A stretch of DNA of 64,000 nucleotides from Mycobacterium sp. 852002-51163_SCH5372311 (GTDB lineage: Bacteria; Actinomycetota; Actinomycetes; Mycobacteriales; Mycobacteriaceae). Under the pieces are notes generated by a model. That model was given only the letters and a program-made list of their open reading frames with translations. It searched no databases and was not told the origin of the DNA. Position 1 is the stretch's first letter. Every line of letters begins with the position of its first letter. The stretch is taken from assembly GCF_001667115.1 (NCBI RefSeq), contig NZ_LZIJ01000197.1, positions 62,001 through 126,000 of the forward strand, given 5' to 3'. This document shows, one piece after another, positions 8,779 through 17,502 of the stretch. A program made the translations under genes and the position numbers.

Positions 8779-10197
8779 TTAGACGTCGTCCTCGCCGATC
8801 CGGTGCACATGGATCAGGTTGGTCGAACCCACTGTCCCCGGCGGAGCGCCGGCCACGATGACCACCAGGTCGCCGCGCTTGTAGCGGCCGAGCTCCAGCA
8901 ACGACTTGTCTACTTGGCGGATCATGCCGTCGGTGGAGCTCATTTTCGGGACGATGAACGTCTCGGTGCCCCAGGTCATGGCGAGCTGGCTGCGGACTTC
9001 GGGCCAAGCGGTAAAGGCCAGCAGCGGCAACGGCGTATGCAGGCGGGCAAGCCGTCGGACGGTATCGCCCGACTGGGTGAACGCAACCAGCGCCTTGGCG
9101 TCGAGCCGCTCCCCGATGTCGCGGGCGGCGTAGGAGATCACCCCGCGCTTGGTGCGCGGCACATGCGTCAAAGGTGGTGCGGCCGTTGAGTTTTCCTCAA
9201 CCGCGCAGACGATTCGCGACATCGTCCGGACCGCCGCCAGCGGGTACTTCCCCACCGAGGTTTCCCCGGACAACATCAGCGCGTCGGCCCCGTCAAGCAC
9301 TGCGTTGGCAACGTCGGAGGCCTCGGCGCGGGTGGGCCGCGAGTTCTCGATCATCGAGTCCAGCATCTGGGTGGCGACGATGACCGGTTTCGCGTTCTCC
9401 CTGGCCATCTGGATGGCCCGCTTCTGCACCAACGGCACCTCTTCGAGCGGCAACTCGACGCCCAGATCGCCGCGCGCAACCATGATGGCGTCAAACGCCA
9501 GCACGATCGCTTCCAGATTGTCGATGGCTTCCGGCTTTTCCAGCTTGGCGATCACCGGCACCCGGCGCCCCACCCGATCCATTACCTCATGGACCAGCTC
9601 CACATCAGACGGAGAGCGGACGAAAGAAAGCGCGACGAGGTCGACGCCGAGTTCCAGCGCGAAGGTGAGATCCTCGATGTCCTTTTCCGACAGCGCTGGA
9701 GCGGTCACGTTCATCCCGGGCAACGACAATCCCTTGTTGTTGCTGACCGGACCGCCTTCGGTGACAGTGCAGATGACGTCGTCGCCGTCGATCCCGGATA
9801 CCACCAGGCCGACCTTGCCGTCGTCGACCAGAACCCGGTCGCCGACGACGGCGTCCATGGCGAGCCTCTTATAGGTCGTCGAGACCCGGTCGTGGCTGCC
9901 TTCGCACTCGGCGACTGTGATCCGAACCGATTCACCGTCCGCCCAGTAGGTGGGCCCGGTGGCGAAGCGTCCCAACCTGATCTTGGGACCCTGCAGGTCG
10001 GCGAGCACCCCGACCGCCCGGCCGGTCGTATCGGAGGCAGCCCGGACCCGCTCGTAAACCACCTTGTGGTCGGCGTAGTCGCCGTGACTGAAGTTCATTC
10101 GGGCGACGTCCATTCCGGCCTCGACCAGCGCCTGAAGCGACTCCTCCGATTGGGAGGCAGGGCCAAGGGTGCAGACGATCTTCCCGCGTCGCGTCAC
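8779..10197 (-). CDS. pykA: Pyruvate kinase
   Basis: Pyruvate kinase transfers phosphate from phosphoenolpyruvate to ADP, the last step of glycolysis. The 472-residue product opens with TRRGKIVCTLGPAS, has the substrate loop MNFSHGDY, and the active-site signature VIAKLEKPEAIDNL followed by IMVARGDLGVELP, where the Lys and Glu of the signature are present. A C-terminal domain of about 120 residues completes the usual length. The start is GTG; no ribosome site precedes it, but a -10-like TATGCT ends 8 nt upstream, which fits a leaderless transcript. tesB follows 3 nt after its stop. Confidence 0.97.
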   Translation of the reverse strand: MTRRGKIVCTLGPASQSEESLQALVEAGMDVARMNFSHGDYADHKVVYERVRAASDTTGRAVGVLADLQGPKIRLGRFATGPTYWADGESVRITVAECEGSHDRVSTTYKRLAMDAVVGDRVLVDDGKVGLVVSGIDGDDVICTVTEGGPVSNNKGLSLPGMNVTAPALSEKDIEDLTFALELGVDLVALSFVRSPSDVELVHEVMDRVGRRVPVIAKLEKPEAIDNLEAIVLAFDAIMVARGDLGVELPLEEVPLVQKRAIQMARENAKPVIVATQMLDSMIENSRPTRAEASDVANAVLDGADALMLSGETSVGKYPLAAVRTMSRIVCAVEENSTAAPPLTHVPRTKRGVISYAARDIGERLDAKALVAFTQSGDTVRRLARLHTPLPLLAFTAWPEVRSQLAMTWGTETFIVPKMSSTDGMIRQVDKSLLELGRYKRGDLVVIVAGAPPGTVGSTNLIHVHRIGEDDV

Positions 10198-10205
10198 GCC
10201 GAATC

Positions 10206-10211
10206 AGCATA
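10206..10211 (-). promoter_or_regulatory. Putative -10 element for leaderless pykA
   Basis: TATGCT on the minus strand fits the mycobacterial TANNNT -10 consensus and ends 8 nt before the pykA GTG. The absence of a ribosome site makes a transcript starting at or next to the GTG plausible. No clear -35 was seen. Confidence 0.45.
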
Positions 10212-10357
10212 GTCGCGCTCTCTGTCATTGGGGTCGGTCGCCGAGCATACGCGCACAGCTTGGGCGACCTGAAGCCCTTGTCGGACCTTCCAGCCGCTGC
10301 ATGCTGCCACTGACTCAAACTATTTGGCAGGGTCGCGAGTTCAATGGCGGGCGACAC

Positions 10358-10383
10358 TATGCGACGCGCGAAGCGTCGGCATC
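10358..10383 (-). terminator. Hairpin between the cyclase gene and pykA
   Basis: CGACGC (10362-10367) pairs with GCGTCG (10373-10378) over a 5-nt loop; with one bulged G the stem extends through ATG/CAT. No U-tract follows on either strand, so this is only a possible weak terminator or processing stem for the upstream cyclase transcript. Confidence 0.25.
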
Positions 10384-10441
10384 AGTTGGCTCTGACCCTG
10401 CACGGCGTTCAGAGCTGTCGACAGAGCGTCCTGATTTCGCC

Positions 10442-11791
10442 TTAGAACAGAGCTCCCATTTGTGCAGTGACACGGAAGACTTCTGTCTCTTCATCAAGGC
10501 CCTTCATGTGGCGAACACCGAGGCTTTCAAAGCGCAGCCCTGACCCTGCTGAGAGGTCGCGCACCGTACGACTGGTGAGAACTTCGTCGGCTCCGGCCAT
10601 CGCGCCTAGCCGGGCACCGATGTGCACCGCTCTGCCGCTCCACTCGTCCCCGCGTCGCTCGACTTCGCCCGTGTGCACTCCGGCACGGATGCGGATGCCG
10701 CGGGTGGCAAGCGCGGGGACCAATTCCAAAGCACAACGAGCTGCCTTGGTTGGTCCGTCGAAATGCGCGAAGATGCCGTCGCCGGTGTGCTTCGCACGTC
10801 GGCCGCCGTACCTGGCCAGCAGCGCGTCGACCAGCTCATCATGAGCATCGAGTTGATGACACCATCGGCGGTCTCCGCTAGCCACGACTTGCTCGCTGCT
10901 GCCCACGATGTCGGTGAACAACACGGTCATCAGCACCCGCTCGTTCACTGCCGACGCGGTGTCGCCGCAGACAAAGGCTAGGGTTTCGGCAGCGAGCGAG
11001 TCGTCGATGTCGAAGGCCGCATGCGCACCAGGCGGCAGTGCCCGAAACACCGCCCCAGGAATAGCGGACGCAAGCGCCCGCGACGAGTCGATCGGTACCA
11101 TCCGATCACCAGGGCGGGACAGCACCAGGGTGGGCGTTTGAACCGACTTGAGGATGTCCCCGACATCGATCTGACCCAGCGATCGCCAAAGCTTTTGCGC
11201 GATAGTCGGACTCGCGCACGCGCGCTCCATTTTGCCGAGCATCTCTCGAACACCAGGCGAATGCGCCGCGTCGCCAAGCAGCGCCTTCGCCAGAAAGCCC
11301 TCGCCCCAGTGCTCGTCGATATCGGCAACGCCCGCCTCGATTTGACTTGCTGGCAAGCCCCAAGGGAAATGGGGCGGCTCACGTACAAACCGCGCCGCTG
11401 TGCCGTAGAGCACCATGGACCGCACGCGCTCGGGGTAGGTTGCGGCGAACAGAACGCTCATCGGCCCGCCCTCGGATATGCCAAGCAGCGCCGGACGACC
11501 CGCATCCACGGCCTCGAGCACAGCGTTCAAGTCGTCCATGCGTTCGTCTAGCGGCGGAATCCGCGTGACCGGATCGGAGAGTCCTGTCCCGCGCTTGTCC
11601 CAGACGACTAGGCGCGTCCTACGAGCGAGGTGCGCGACCAGAGGAGCAAATGGTGTCGTCGGGTCGTCGTACAGGTCGACGTTACTCACCCAGCCCGGGA
11701 CCCAGACCAGCGTTGGCTCGCCTTCGCCGAAGACTCGATAGGCGAGGCGGACATCCCCGTTCCGCGCGTATCGCACGCGCCCGTCGCTCAT
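10442..11791 (-). CDS. Alpha/beta-hydrolase fused to class III adenylate cyclase
   Basis: Residues ~1-265 form an alpha/beta-hydrolase with the nucleophile elbow GISEGG and the GTGLSDP block; residues ~275-440 form a class III nucleotide cyclase with FTDIVGSS (metal Asp), KHTGDGIFAHF (adenine-selecting Lys and second metal Asp) and GRAVHIGARL, in which His replaces the usual Asn but Arg is kept. The architecture recalls M. tuberculosis Rv1900c (LipJ); activity is likely but not certain given the Asn-to-His change. ATG 11791 is chosen because GGAGG stands 5 nt upstream; the longer TTG frame overlaps the methyltransferase gene. It lies 43 nt after that gene, on the same strand. Accessory relative to the M. 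tuberculosis order. Confidence 0.88.
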   Translation of the reverse strand: MSDGRVRYARNGDVRLAYRVFGEGEPTLVWVPGWVSNVDLYDDPTTPFAPLVAHLARRTRLVVWDKRGTGLSDPVTRIPPLDERMDDLNAVLEAVDAGRPALLGISEGGPMSVLFAATYPERVRSMVLYGTAARFVREPPHFPWGLPASQIEAGVADIDEHWGEGFLAKALLGDAAHSPGVREMLGKMERACASPTIAQKLWRSLGQIDVGDILKSVQTPTLVLSRPGDRMVPIDSSRALASAIPGAVFRALPPGAHAAFDIDDSLAAETLAFVCGDTASAVNERVLMTVLFTDIVGSSEQVVASGDRRWCHQLDAHDELVDALLARYGGRRAKHTGDGIFAHFDGPTKAARCALELVPALATRGIRIRAGVHTGEVERRGDEWSGRAVHIGARLGAMAGADEVLTSRTVRDLSAGSGLRFESLGVRHMKGLDEETEVFRVTAQMGALF

Positions 11792-11834
11792 CTTCGCCTC
11801 CACTCTGCTCTCCGGAATCGGCACACACCGGCCG

Positions 11835-12494
11835 TCACCGAGTCGCCCGCCCAACCACTAGCGGATGAACGATCCGCGGCATGCCGCGCCACACGGCGCT
11901 GTCGGCCATGACAGCGAAGCCACAGGCACGCATCAGCTCGATAGTCGCGCGGTTGCAGCGGCAGCCGCCTGCGAAGTGGCGCCACGGATCGTCCAACTGG
12001 TCCTGCCAGGCCGCGAGGAACCGCGAGCTTGCGCGCACGTGTTCTATGAACAGCAACTGCCCATCCGGACGGAGTACGCGCGCGATCTCGCGGAGCGCAC
12101 CTTCCGGGTCATCGACGGTGCATAGGACGAGCGTGGAGACGACGGTGTCAACTGACGCATCGGCCAGCGGTAGGCGCTCCGCAGGTGCGTCGATGATCCG
12201 TGCGACGCGCCCATGCCGCTGCAGGCGACGCATGAGTCTTCGGCGCATCGCCGCAACGGGCTCGGTGATCACGAGTTCGGCGATTCCATCCGGATAATGG
12301 GCAACGTTTAGCCCCGTGCCGGCGCCGATCTCGACAACACTCCCGCGGGCGTTGCCCAGGAGCGCACGTCGTCGGCTCCTCATCCCGGCGATCTCGCCCA
12401 ACCAGCAAAACGGGTCGTACACCATGGCGAGAATTCGCAGCCACGCCGCAGACGGCGGGGTCATCTGGACTTCGGTGCTTGCGCTATCTGTCAC
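11835..12494 (-). CDS. Class I SAM-dependent methyltransferase
   Basis: The product (219 residues from GTG 12494) has the Rossmann SAM-binding motif VVEIGAGTGLNV, an acidic motif II region (ITEPVAAM) and DASVDTVVSTLVLCTVDD, typical of Methyltransf_11 proteins of the UbiE/phosphatidylethanolamine N-methyltransferase kind. Substrate unknown; the closing ...FIEHVRASSRFLAAWQDQLDDPWRHFAGGCRCNR segment is usual for small-molecule/lipid methylases of this subgroup. The GTG start is favoured by a -10-like TACGTT 6 nt upstream and lack of a ribosome site; ATG 12530 and ATG 12464 are alternatives. The cyclase-hydrolase gene follows after 43 nt. Confidence 0.82.
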   Translation of the reverse strand: MTDSASTEVQMTPPSAAWLRILAMVYDPFCWLGEIAGMRSRRRALLGNARGSVVEIGAGTGLNVAHYPDGIAELVITEPVAAMRRRLMRRLQRHGRVARIIDAPAERLPLADASVDTVVSTLVLCTVDDPEGALREIARVLRPDGQLLFIEHVRASSRFLAAWQDQLDDPWRHFAGGCRCNRATIELMRACGFAVMADSAVWRGMPRIVHPLVVGRATR

Positions 12495-12500
12495 GACGCG

Positions 12501-12506
12501 AACGTA
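12501..12506 (-). promoter_or_regulatory. Putative -10 element for the methyltransferase gene
   Basis: TACGTT on the minus strand lies exactly 6 nt before the GTG at 12494. The spacing matches leaderless initiation. Based on hexamer and spacing only. Confidence 0.4.
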
Positions 12507-12574
12507 CGGTTGCCCGCATCCTGCGCGCATCGCTCAGCGCGGCCATCCTTCGCAGATGGCCCTTTCCGGCTATC

Positions 12575-13612
12575 TCAAAGTAGTCCGAGACGCGCAGCCT
12601 CCGCGACTGCGGCCGTGCGTGAGGTGCGACCCAGCTTGCTGCGGATGTTCGCGACGTGGCGGTGAACGGTATGCGGACTCAGCACAAGCTGCTCTGCGAT
12701 CTCGCGATCGCTCAGACCCCGCGCGACGCAGGCAAGGATCTCACGCTCACGAGGGGAAAGCAGATCGGTCTCCGGCACGCTCGTATGGTGTCGCGGCGCA
12801 GGTGCCAGCGATGCGCGGCACGCGCGGACGACGGAATCGACGTCACCGTGCCAGGGGAAGTGCGCGCTCCCCTGCAGCGGGATAAATGTCGCGCCCGGAA
12901 TCGAGGCCGCGACCTCACGGCCCAGCCGGTACGGCACGGCCCGGTCGTCGCGACGATGGACGACCAGCGCCGGCCGGCGGACGAGCGGAAGATACGCGCG
13001 AACGTCGATGCGATAGACGAGATCCAACAACGCGGCGGCGGTTTCGGCGGTCGCAGCCTCCCGCTGGAACCGCGCAAAGCGCTCGTGCTCCGCAGCGTCG
13101 GCTCCACCGAGGAAGATGTTGCTGAGCAGGCGCGAGCCGAGTCCCCAATGCGCGCGTACCGCCGCGAAGATCGCCGTCGCCACGCCCGGAGCGGCAATTG
13201 CCGCGCCATCGGGGTAAGACCCGTAAAGCACAAGGCGCTCGACGCGCTCCGGAAACATGGCGGCAAATGCGATTGCGGCGCAGCTTCCACACGAGCCGCC
13301 GACGAGCGACACGCGGTCCAGCTCAAGCTCGTCTATGAGCGCCCGCAGCGTCGCGACTTCCCCGTCGATGGTCAGATCCGACTCTCGCACGGTGCGGTCG
13401 GACATGCCGACACCCAGCCGGTCATAGCGGATAAGTGTGTATCTGTCGGCGGCGCCTTCCCAGAACCGCCGAAATCCAGCACTCTGCCAGTCAAGCTCGA
13501 GGTGGCTCACCCACCACGCCGGAGCGACAAGTGGTGGACCGTCCCCACGGATCTCGTACGCCACCTGGCGGCCGTCAAGGGGAAGGAACCGGATCTCGGA
13601 CTTCTCCAGCAT
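12575..13612 (-). CDS. Alpha/beta-hydrolase fused to LuxR-type HTH regulator
   Basis: Residues 1-~255 are an alpha/beta-hydrolase with nucleophile elbow GGSCGS, the YDRLGVGMSD block and a GSAHFPWHGD segment supplying a candidate catalytic His. Residues ~280-345 form a LuxR/NarL DNA-binding domain (LSPREREILACVARGLSDREIAEQL...HTVHRHVANIRSKLG). The combination suggests a transcription factor that senses or hydrolyses a small ester/lactone-like ligand; that is inference. ATG 13612 gives 345 residues; a longer TTG/GTG frame to 13654 exists and neither has a clear ribosome site. It lies just upstream of the methyltransferase/cyclase genes, on the same strand, and may regulate them. Confidence 0.85.
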   Translation of the reverse strand: MLEKSEIRFLPLDGRQVAYEIRGDGPPLVAPAWWVSHLELDWQSAGFRRFWEGAADRYTLIRYDRLGVGMSDRTVRESDLTIDGEVATLRALIDELELDRVSLVGGSCGSCAAIAFAAMFPERVERLVLYGSYPDGAAIAAPGVATAIFAAVRAHWGLGSRLLSNIFLGGADAAEHERFARFQREAATAETAAALLDLVYRIDVRAYLPLVRRPALVVHRRDDRAVPYRLGREVAASIPGATFIPLQGSAHFPWHGDVDSVVRACRASLAPAPRHHTSVPETDLLSPREREILACVARGLSDREIAEQLVLSPHTVHRHVANIRSKLGRTSRTAAVAEAARLGLL

Positions 13613-13743
13613 CGCCACGAGCCTACGGCGGCCGCCTGAGCAGGAAAAGGACAACGGCCGTGCAGTGGGATCTCGTCCTGCTGTGCCAGCCCGGCTCGCG
13701 TTGGGCTTGGGTTATCAGGATGACGCTGCCGCTAATGGGCTCC

Positions 13744-14217
13744 TCAGCCGCCGAGAATTGTTGGGATCAACGGGAAGCCGGGAAGGTTGCGCAGTACAGT
13801 CCACGCGATCGTCAAAACAATGACGGTCACCGTGGCCGGGACCGGCAGCAGCGACCGGCCCTGGCGGCGCCGTAGCACGATCCATCCGGCCAGCAGCGGG
13901 ATGCCGACCAGAGCGAAGATGTTGTCGTTGACGCTGGCGGCAAGGTCGCCGTGCAGCAGGTCGTGCACCATTCGAAGGCCGCCACACAGGGGACAATTCC
14001 AGCCGGTAAGCAACTTGAACGGACACAGCGGATAAACCGAATGCGGGTTGTGCGGGTCGACGAGGCCGATGTAACTGAACGCGCCGGCCAGGACCAAGCC
14101 AGATCCGATTGCGCTGTAGCGGCGACCACGATGTTTGTGCTCTGAACACTCGTCGTTGAGCGGGGGCGGCTGGGACCTGTCGAGCTCTCCAGCACCACGC
14201 CGCGACGGTTTGGTCAC
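13744..14217 (-). CDS. DUF2752 membrane protein
   Basis: The 157-residue product has about three hydrophobic helices and the DUF2752 hallmark CPFKLLTGWNCPLCGGLRMVHDL, containing a conserved Cys and a CPLCGG pair. The cytoplasmic start is charged (MTKPSRRGAGELDRS...). Function is unknown; the Cys motif could bind a metal or be redox-active. It is 58 nt downstream of lgt on the same strand and corresponds to Rv1616. The GTG start is the longest in-frame option and no strong ribosome site was seen. Confidence 0.85.
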   Translation of the reverse strand: MTKPSRRGAGELDRSQPPPLNDECSEHKHRGRRYSAIGSGLVLAGAFSYIGLVDPHNPHSVYPLCPFKLLTGWNCPLCGGLRMVHDLLHGDLAASVNDNIFALVGIPLLAGWIVLRRRQGRSLLPVPATVTVIVLTIAWTVLRNLPGFPLIPTILGG

Positions 14218-14275
14218 CGCTTCAGCATGCCAGAACAGGCGGCCTTCAGGGTGACGGTGAGTGTCCCCGATGGTG

Positions 14276-16693
14276 CTACCGGGCCGAGCGTGACCTCAGG
14301 TTTCGCATTCGTTGCCGCCAGCGCTCTCGGGCGGAGCCAGGGGTGCCCGACGTCAGCGGGGTGGGGCTCGGAGTTGCCTTGTCCTCGTCGGTCTTTTCGG
14401 CAACAGGCGCTTCGGAGTCCGTCTTCTCGTCGGCTTCGGCTTGTTCGACGGCGTCCGCCGCTCCTTCGACCGGTTCTTCATCCGCCTCCGGTTCCGGATG
14501 CTCCTCCTCAGCCTCTGGCTCGACGGGTTCGGACTCAGCGGCTTCCGCTTCGGCCTCCGGGGCTTCGGCCTCGGGCTCTTGGGTTTCCGCCTCAGCCCCT
14601 TCGCCCTGGGGCTCCGGTTCTTCGGTTTCCGCCTCAGCCCGTTCGGCTTGGGGCTCGGGCTCTTCGGTTTCCGCCTCAGCCCCTTCGGTTTGGGGCTCGG
14701 GCTCTTCGGTTTCCGCCTCAGCCCCTTCGCCCTGGGGCTCGGGCTCTTCGGTTTCCGGCTCTACTTCCTCCGGCGCCGCGGCCGTGGGCTCGACAACCTC
14801 CGGTTCGGCAACGGCAGCCTCCGTTATTTCCGGCTCTGCGGCGTCGGGCTCGGCGCTCTCCACACTTCGCGCTTTCTGCCTCCGCGACCGAAGCTTGCGC
14901 AACCACCCGCCAACGTCAGGTTCGGCAGCAGCAGCCGCTGCGACTTCAGACGCCGTCTCCTCGTCCCCGACGACCTCTGCGGCCTCCGGCTCGGCGGCTT
15001 GAACGTTCTCGACCTCTGCGCGTTCAGCGACCGCAGCCGCTGTGGGCTCTGCCTCTGCACCCGCAGCCTCCCCGGTCTCTGCGACTTCAGTCTCCGCGGC
15101 CACCGGCTCGGCAACGCCGGCATCCGCAACTTCCGGTTCGACAACTTCAGCATCTGCGGGCGCCGGCTCGGCGGCTTCAGACTCCGCAACTTCACGCTCG
15201 GCGGCCTCCGGCTCGGCGGCCTCCGGCTCGGCGACTTCCGGCTCGGCGGCCTCCGGCTCGGCGACTTCCGGCTCGGTGGGTTCAGGCTCGGGGGCAGGCT
15301 CCGCGACTTCCGGCTCGACAACGTCTGCGTCCGTGGATTCAGCCTCGGCGGGCTCAGGCTTCACGGCTTCCGGCTGGGCGGCTGCCTGCGCAGCGTCCAT
15401 CTCGGCAGCTTCAGGACTTTGCTCCTGCCGCCGCGACCGAAGCTTACGCAGCCAACCACCCATTTCAGGCTGCGCGACCGCTGCCTCTGCGACTTCCGGC
15501 TTTACCACTTCGGGCGCTGTCTGGGCGACCTCAGCAACCTCAGGTGTTGTGGCCGCCGCGGCCTGCGGCTCGATGACCTCCGGCTCGATGACCTCTGCCT
15601 CCGCGGCCGCGGCCGTCCCGGTCTCCGCGACTTCCGGCTCCGCACCTTCCTCGGACTTCGCCACTTCGGAAAAATCAACCAGTTTGTCGTCTTCTCCTGG
15701 ACCTGCCGGCGCTGTGATCGTCGGCGTTGCGTCCGCCGAAACGGGCGCCGGCTCTGCTGCCGCCTCAGGTTCTGGTGCCTCCTCGGCGATAGGCCCGGTA
15801 CCCCGCAGAATCGCAGGCTCTTCACGGCCCTTGGTCGCCAGAATGATGTAGACCACGGCTCCGATGAACACGAATGTCGATGTGAACGAATTGATCCGGA
15901 TCCCGGCGATGTGTGTGGCGGCGTCGTCGCGAAGCAGCTCGATCCAGAATCGGCCGACGCAGTACAGGGCGACGTAGGCCGCGAACAGTCGGCCATGGCT
16001 CAGCTTGAACCGCCGGTCCAGATAGATCAATGCGGCGAATACCAGGACGTTCCATATCAATTCGTAGAGAAAGGTGGGGTGCACAACTAACGCCCTCACC
16101 CCGGTCGAGACGCCGTCAAGCGAATGAACAATTGACGGAATACTTGTCTTGCCGTAGCAATCCTTGTCAAATCCGGCTGGGTCCTGGCGGCAGAAAATCT
16201 CCAGTCCCCAGGGCAACCTGGTTTCCCGACCGTAGAGCTCTTGGTTGAAGTAGTTGCCGAGCCGACCGATGGCCTGCGCCAAGATAATTCCAGGGGCAAT
16301 CGCGTCGGCGAAGGCCGGCAGCGGAATTCCGCGACGTCGACAGCCGATCCAAGCTCCGACACCGCCGAGGGCCACTGCGCCCCAGATACCCAAGCCGCCG
16401 TCCCAGATCCGCAGTGCCGCACCGAATCCGGCACCGCCCGGACCGAAATATGTCCGCCAATCCGTAGCCAGGTGATACAGGCGGCCGCCGACCAAACCGA
16501 ACGGCACAGCCCACAACGCGATGTCGTAGACCACTCCGCGCTGCCCACCCCGCGCTTCCCAACGCCGGTCGCTGATCAGCAGAGCAACCACAATCCCGAT
16601 GATGATGAACAGCGCATAGGCACGAATCGGTAGCGGCCCAAGGTGCCAGACCCCGCGCGGCGGGCTGGGGAAATATGCGAGCCACGTCGTCAT
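14276..16693 (-). CDS. lgt: Prolipoprotein diacylglyceryl transferase with giant acidic tail
   Basis: Lgt moves diacylglycerol from phosphatidylglycerol to the lipobox Cys of prelipoproteins. Residues 1-~288 are a complete seven-helix Lgt: His74 region GGRLYHLATDW, signature GRLGNYFNQELYGRET (143-158) and the HPTFLYE block. The remaining ~515 residues are a hydrophilic tail rich in Glu, Ala and Pro, with four 14-residue repeats (nucleotides 14584-14751), two copies of GGWLRKLRSRRQ (near residues 410 and 593) and a basic end (RMRNLRSRSAR). Actinobacterial Lgt proteins often have shorter C-terminal extensions (M. tuberculosis Lgt is about 468 residues), so the enzyme is probably intact and the tail expanded. 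The ATG overlaps the trpA stop (ATGA). Confidence 0.95.
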   Translation of the reverse strand: MTTWLAYFPSPPRGVWHLGPLPIRAYALFIIIGIVVALLISDRRWEARGGQRGVVYDIALWAVPFGLVGGRLYHLATDWRTYFGPGGAGFGAALRIWDGGLGIWGAVALGGVGAWIGCRRRGIPLPAFADAIAPGIILAQAIGRLGNYFNQELYGRETRLPWGLEIFCRQDPAGFDKDCYGKTSIPSIVHSLDGVSTGVRALVVHPTFLYELIWNVLVFAALIYLDRRFKLSHGRLFAAYVALYCVGRFWIELLRDDAATHIAGIRINSFTSTFVFIGAVVYIILATKGREEPAILRGTGPIAEEAPEPEAAAEPAPVSADATPTITAPAGPGEDDKLVDFSEVAKSEEGAEPEVAETGTAAAAEAEVIEPEVIEPQAAAATTPEVAEVAQTAPEVVKPEVAEAAVAQPEMGGWLRKLRSRRQEQSPEAAEMDAAQAAAQPEAVKPEPAEAESTDADVVEPEVAEPAPEPEPTEPEVAEPEAAEPEVAEPEAAEPEAAEREVAESEAAEPAPADAEVVEPEVADAGVAEPVAAETEVAETGEAAGAEAEPTAAAVAERAEVENVQAAEPEAAEVVGDEETASEVAAAAAAEPDVGGWLRKLRSRRQKARSVESAEPDAAEPEITEAAVAEPEVVEPTAAAPEEVEPETEEPEPQGEGAEAETEEPEPQTEGAEAETEEPEPQAERAEAETEEPEPQGEGAEAETQEPEAEAPEAEAEAAESEPVEPEAEEEHPEPEADEEPVEGAADAVEQAEADEKTDSEAPVAEKTDEDKATPSPTPLTSGTPGSARERWRQRMRNLRSRSAR
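14584..14751 (-). repeat. Four 42-bp tandem repeats in the lgt tail
   Basis: Four consecutive 42-bp units (starting at 14584, 14626, 14668 and 14710, with a partial fifth at 14752) encode 14-residue repeats of the form EAETEEPEPQ-x-E-x-A. The copies differ by only a few bases, so the array is young or homogenised and should vary in length between strains. Confidence 0.9.
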
Positions 16694-17502
16694 GCGGACA
16701 TCCTTTGCCTAACACCGGCGGCGAGTTCGCCCGTCAGCGCGCGCAACCTCGGCAAACCATCGGTCAACGCCGACACCAACGCAGAACCGACGATGACGCC
16801 GTCGGCGTAGCCGCCGATCTGCGCCGCCTGCTTCCCCGAGCGCACCCCCAAACCGACGCCAACCGGTATGTCAGACACTGCCTTCACCCTCCCCACCAGC
16901 TCCGGCGCGGCATCCGACACCGCATCGCGTGCACCGGTCACGCCCATCGTCGACGCCGCGTAGACAAATCCACGTGACGCCTCGACGGTGCTGGCCAGAC
17001 GTTGGGTCGTGGACGACGGCGCCACCAGGAAGATCCGGTCCAGCCGGTGCTCGTCGGACGCCGCCAGCCACTGTTGCGCCTCATCGGGTATGAGGTCGGG
17101 CGTGATCATGCCGTACCCACCAGCCGCGGCCAGATCGCGTGCAAACGCGTCAACCCCGTAACGCAGCACCGGATTCCAGTACGTCATCACCACCGCTCGT
17201 CCACCGGCCTTGCTTATCGCGTCGACCGCAGTCAGGGTGTCGCGGACCCGGACTCCTCCGCGCAACGCGGCCTCGGTGGCTCGCTGGATGGTGGGCCCGT
17301 CCATACCCGGGTCCGAATACGGGACTCCGACTTCGACTATGTCGCAACCAGATTCGACCAGGGAAATCATCGCGTCCAGGGACGTTGGCACATCGGGAAA
17401 CCCGGTGGGAAGGTAGCCGATCAGCGCGGCGCGATTGTCCTGACGGCATGACCGGAAAACCGTTCCGAGCCTGCTTGTTTCGCTCTGCCCGACGATCATC
17501 AT
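16690..17502 (-). CDS. trpA: Tryptophan synthase alpha chain
   Basis: TrpA cleaves indole-3-glycerol phosphate to indole and glyceraldehyde-3-phosphate, passing indole to TrpB. The 270-residue TIM barrel has the catalytic Glu region VESGCDIVEVGVPYSDPGMDGPTIQ (Glu and Asp present), the RGGVRVRDTL loop and the phosphate-binding GVGLGVRSGKQ. Its ATG shares one base with the trpB stop (TGATG), with no ribosome site of its own, so it relies on coupling; its own stop overlaps the lgt ATG. Family length, apparently intact. Confidence 0.97.
   Translation of the reverse strand: MMIVGQSETSRLGTVFRSCRQDNRAALIGYLPTGFPDVPTSLDAMISLVESGCDIVEVGVPYSDPGMDGPTIQRATEAALRGGVRVRDTLTAVDAISKAGGRAVVMTYWNPVLRYGVDAFARDLAAAGGYGMITPDLIPDEAQQWLAASDEHRLDRIFLVAPSSTTQRLASTVEASRGFVYAASTMGVTGARDAVSDAAPELVGRVKAVSDIPVGVGLGVRSGKQAAQIGGYADGVIVGSALVSALTDGLPRLRALTGELAAGVRQRMSA

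Noticed and set aside
14227..16090. Two long + strand frames (449 and 592 codons), Arg/Pro/Leu-rich, over the lgt tail
   Set aside because: They mirror the repetitive, codon-biased acidic tail of lgt. Their repeats are explained by the 42-bp units of lgt, and neither has a ribosome site or recognisable domain.
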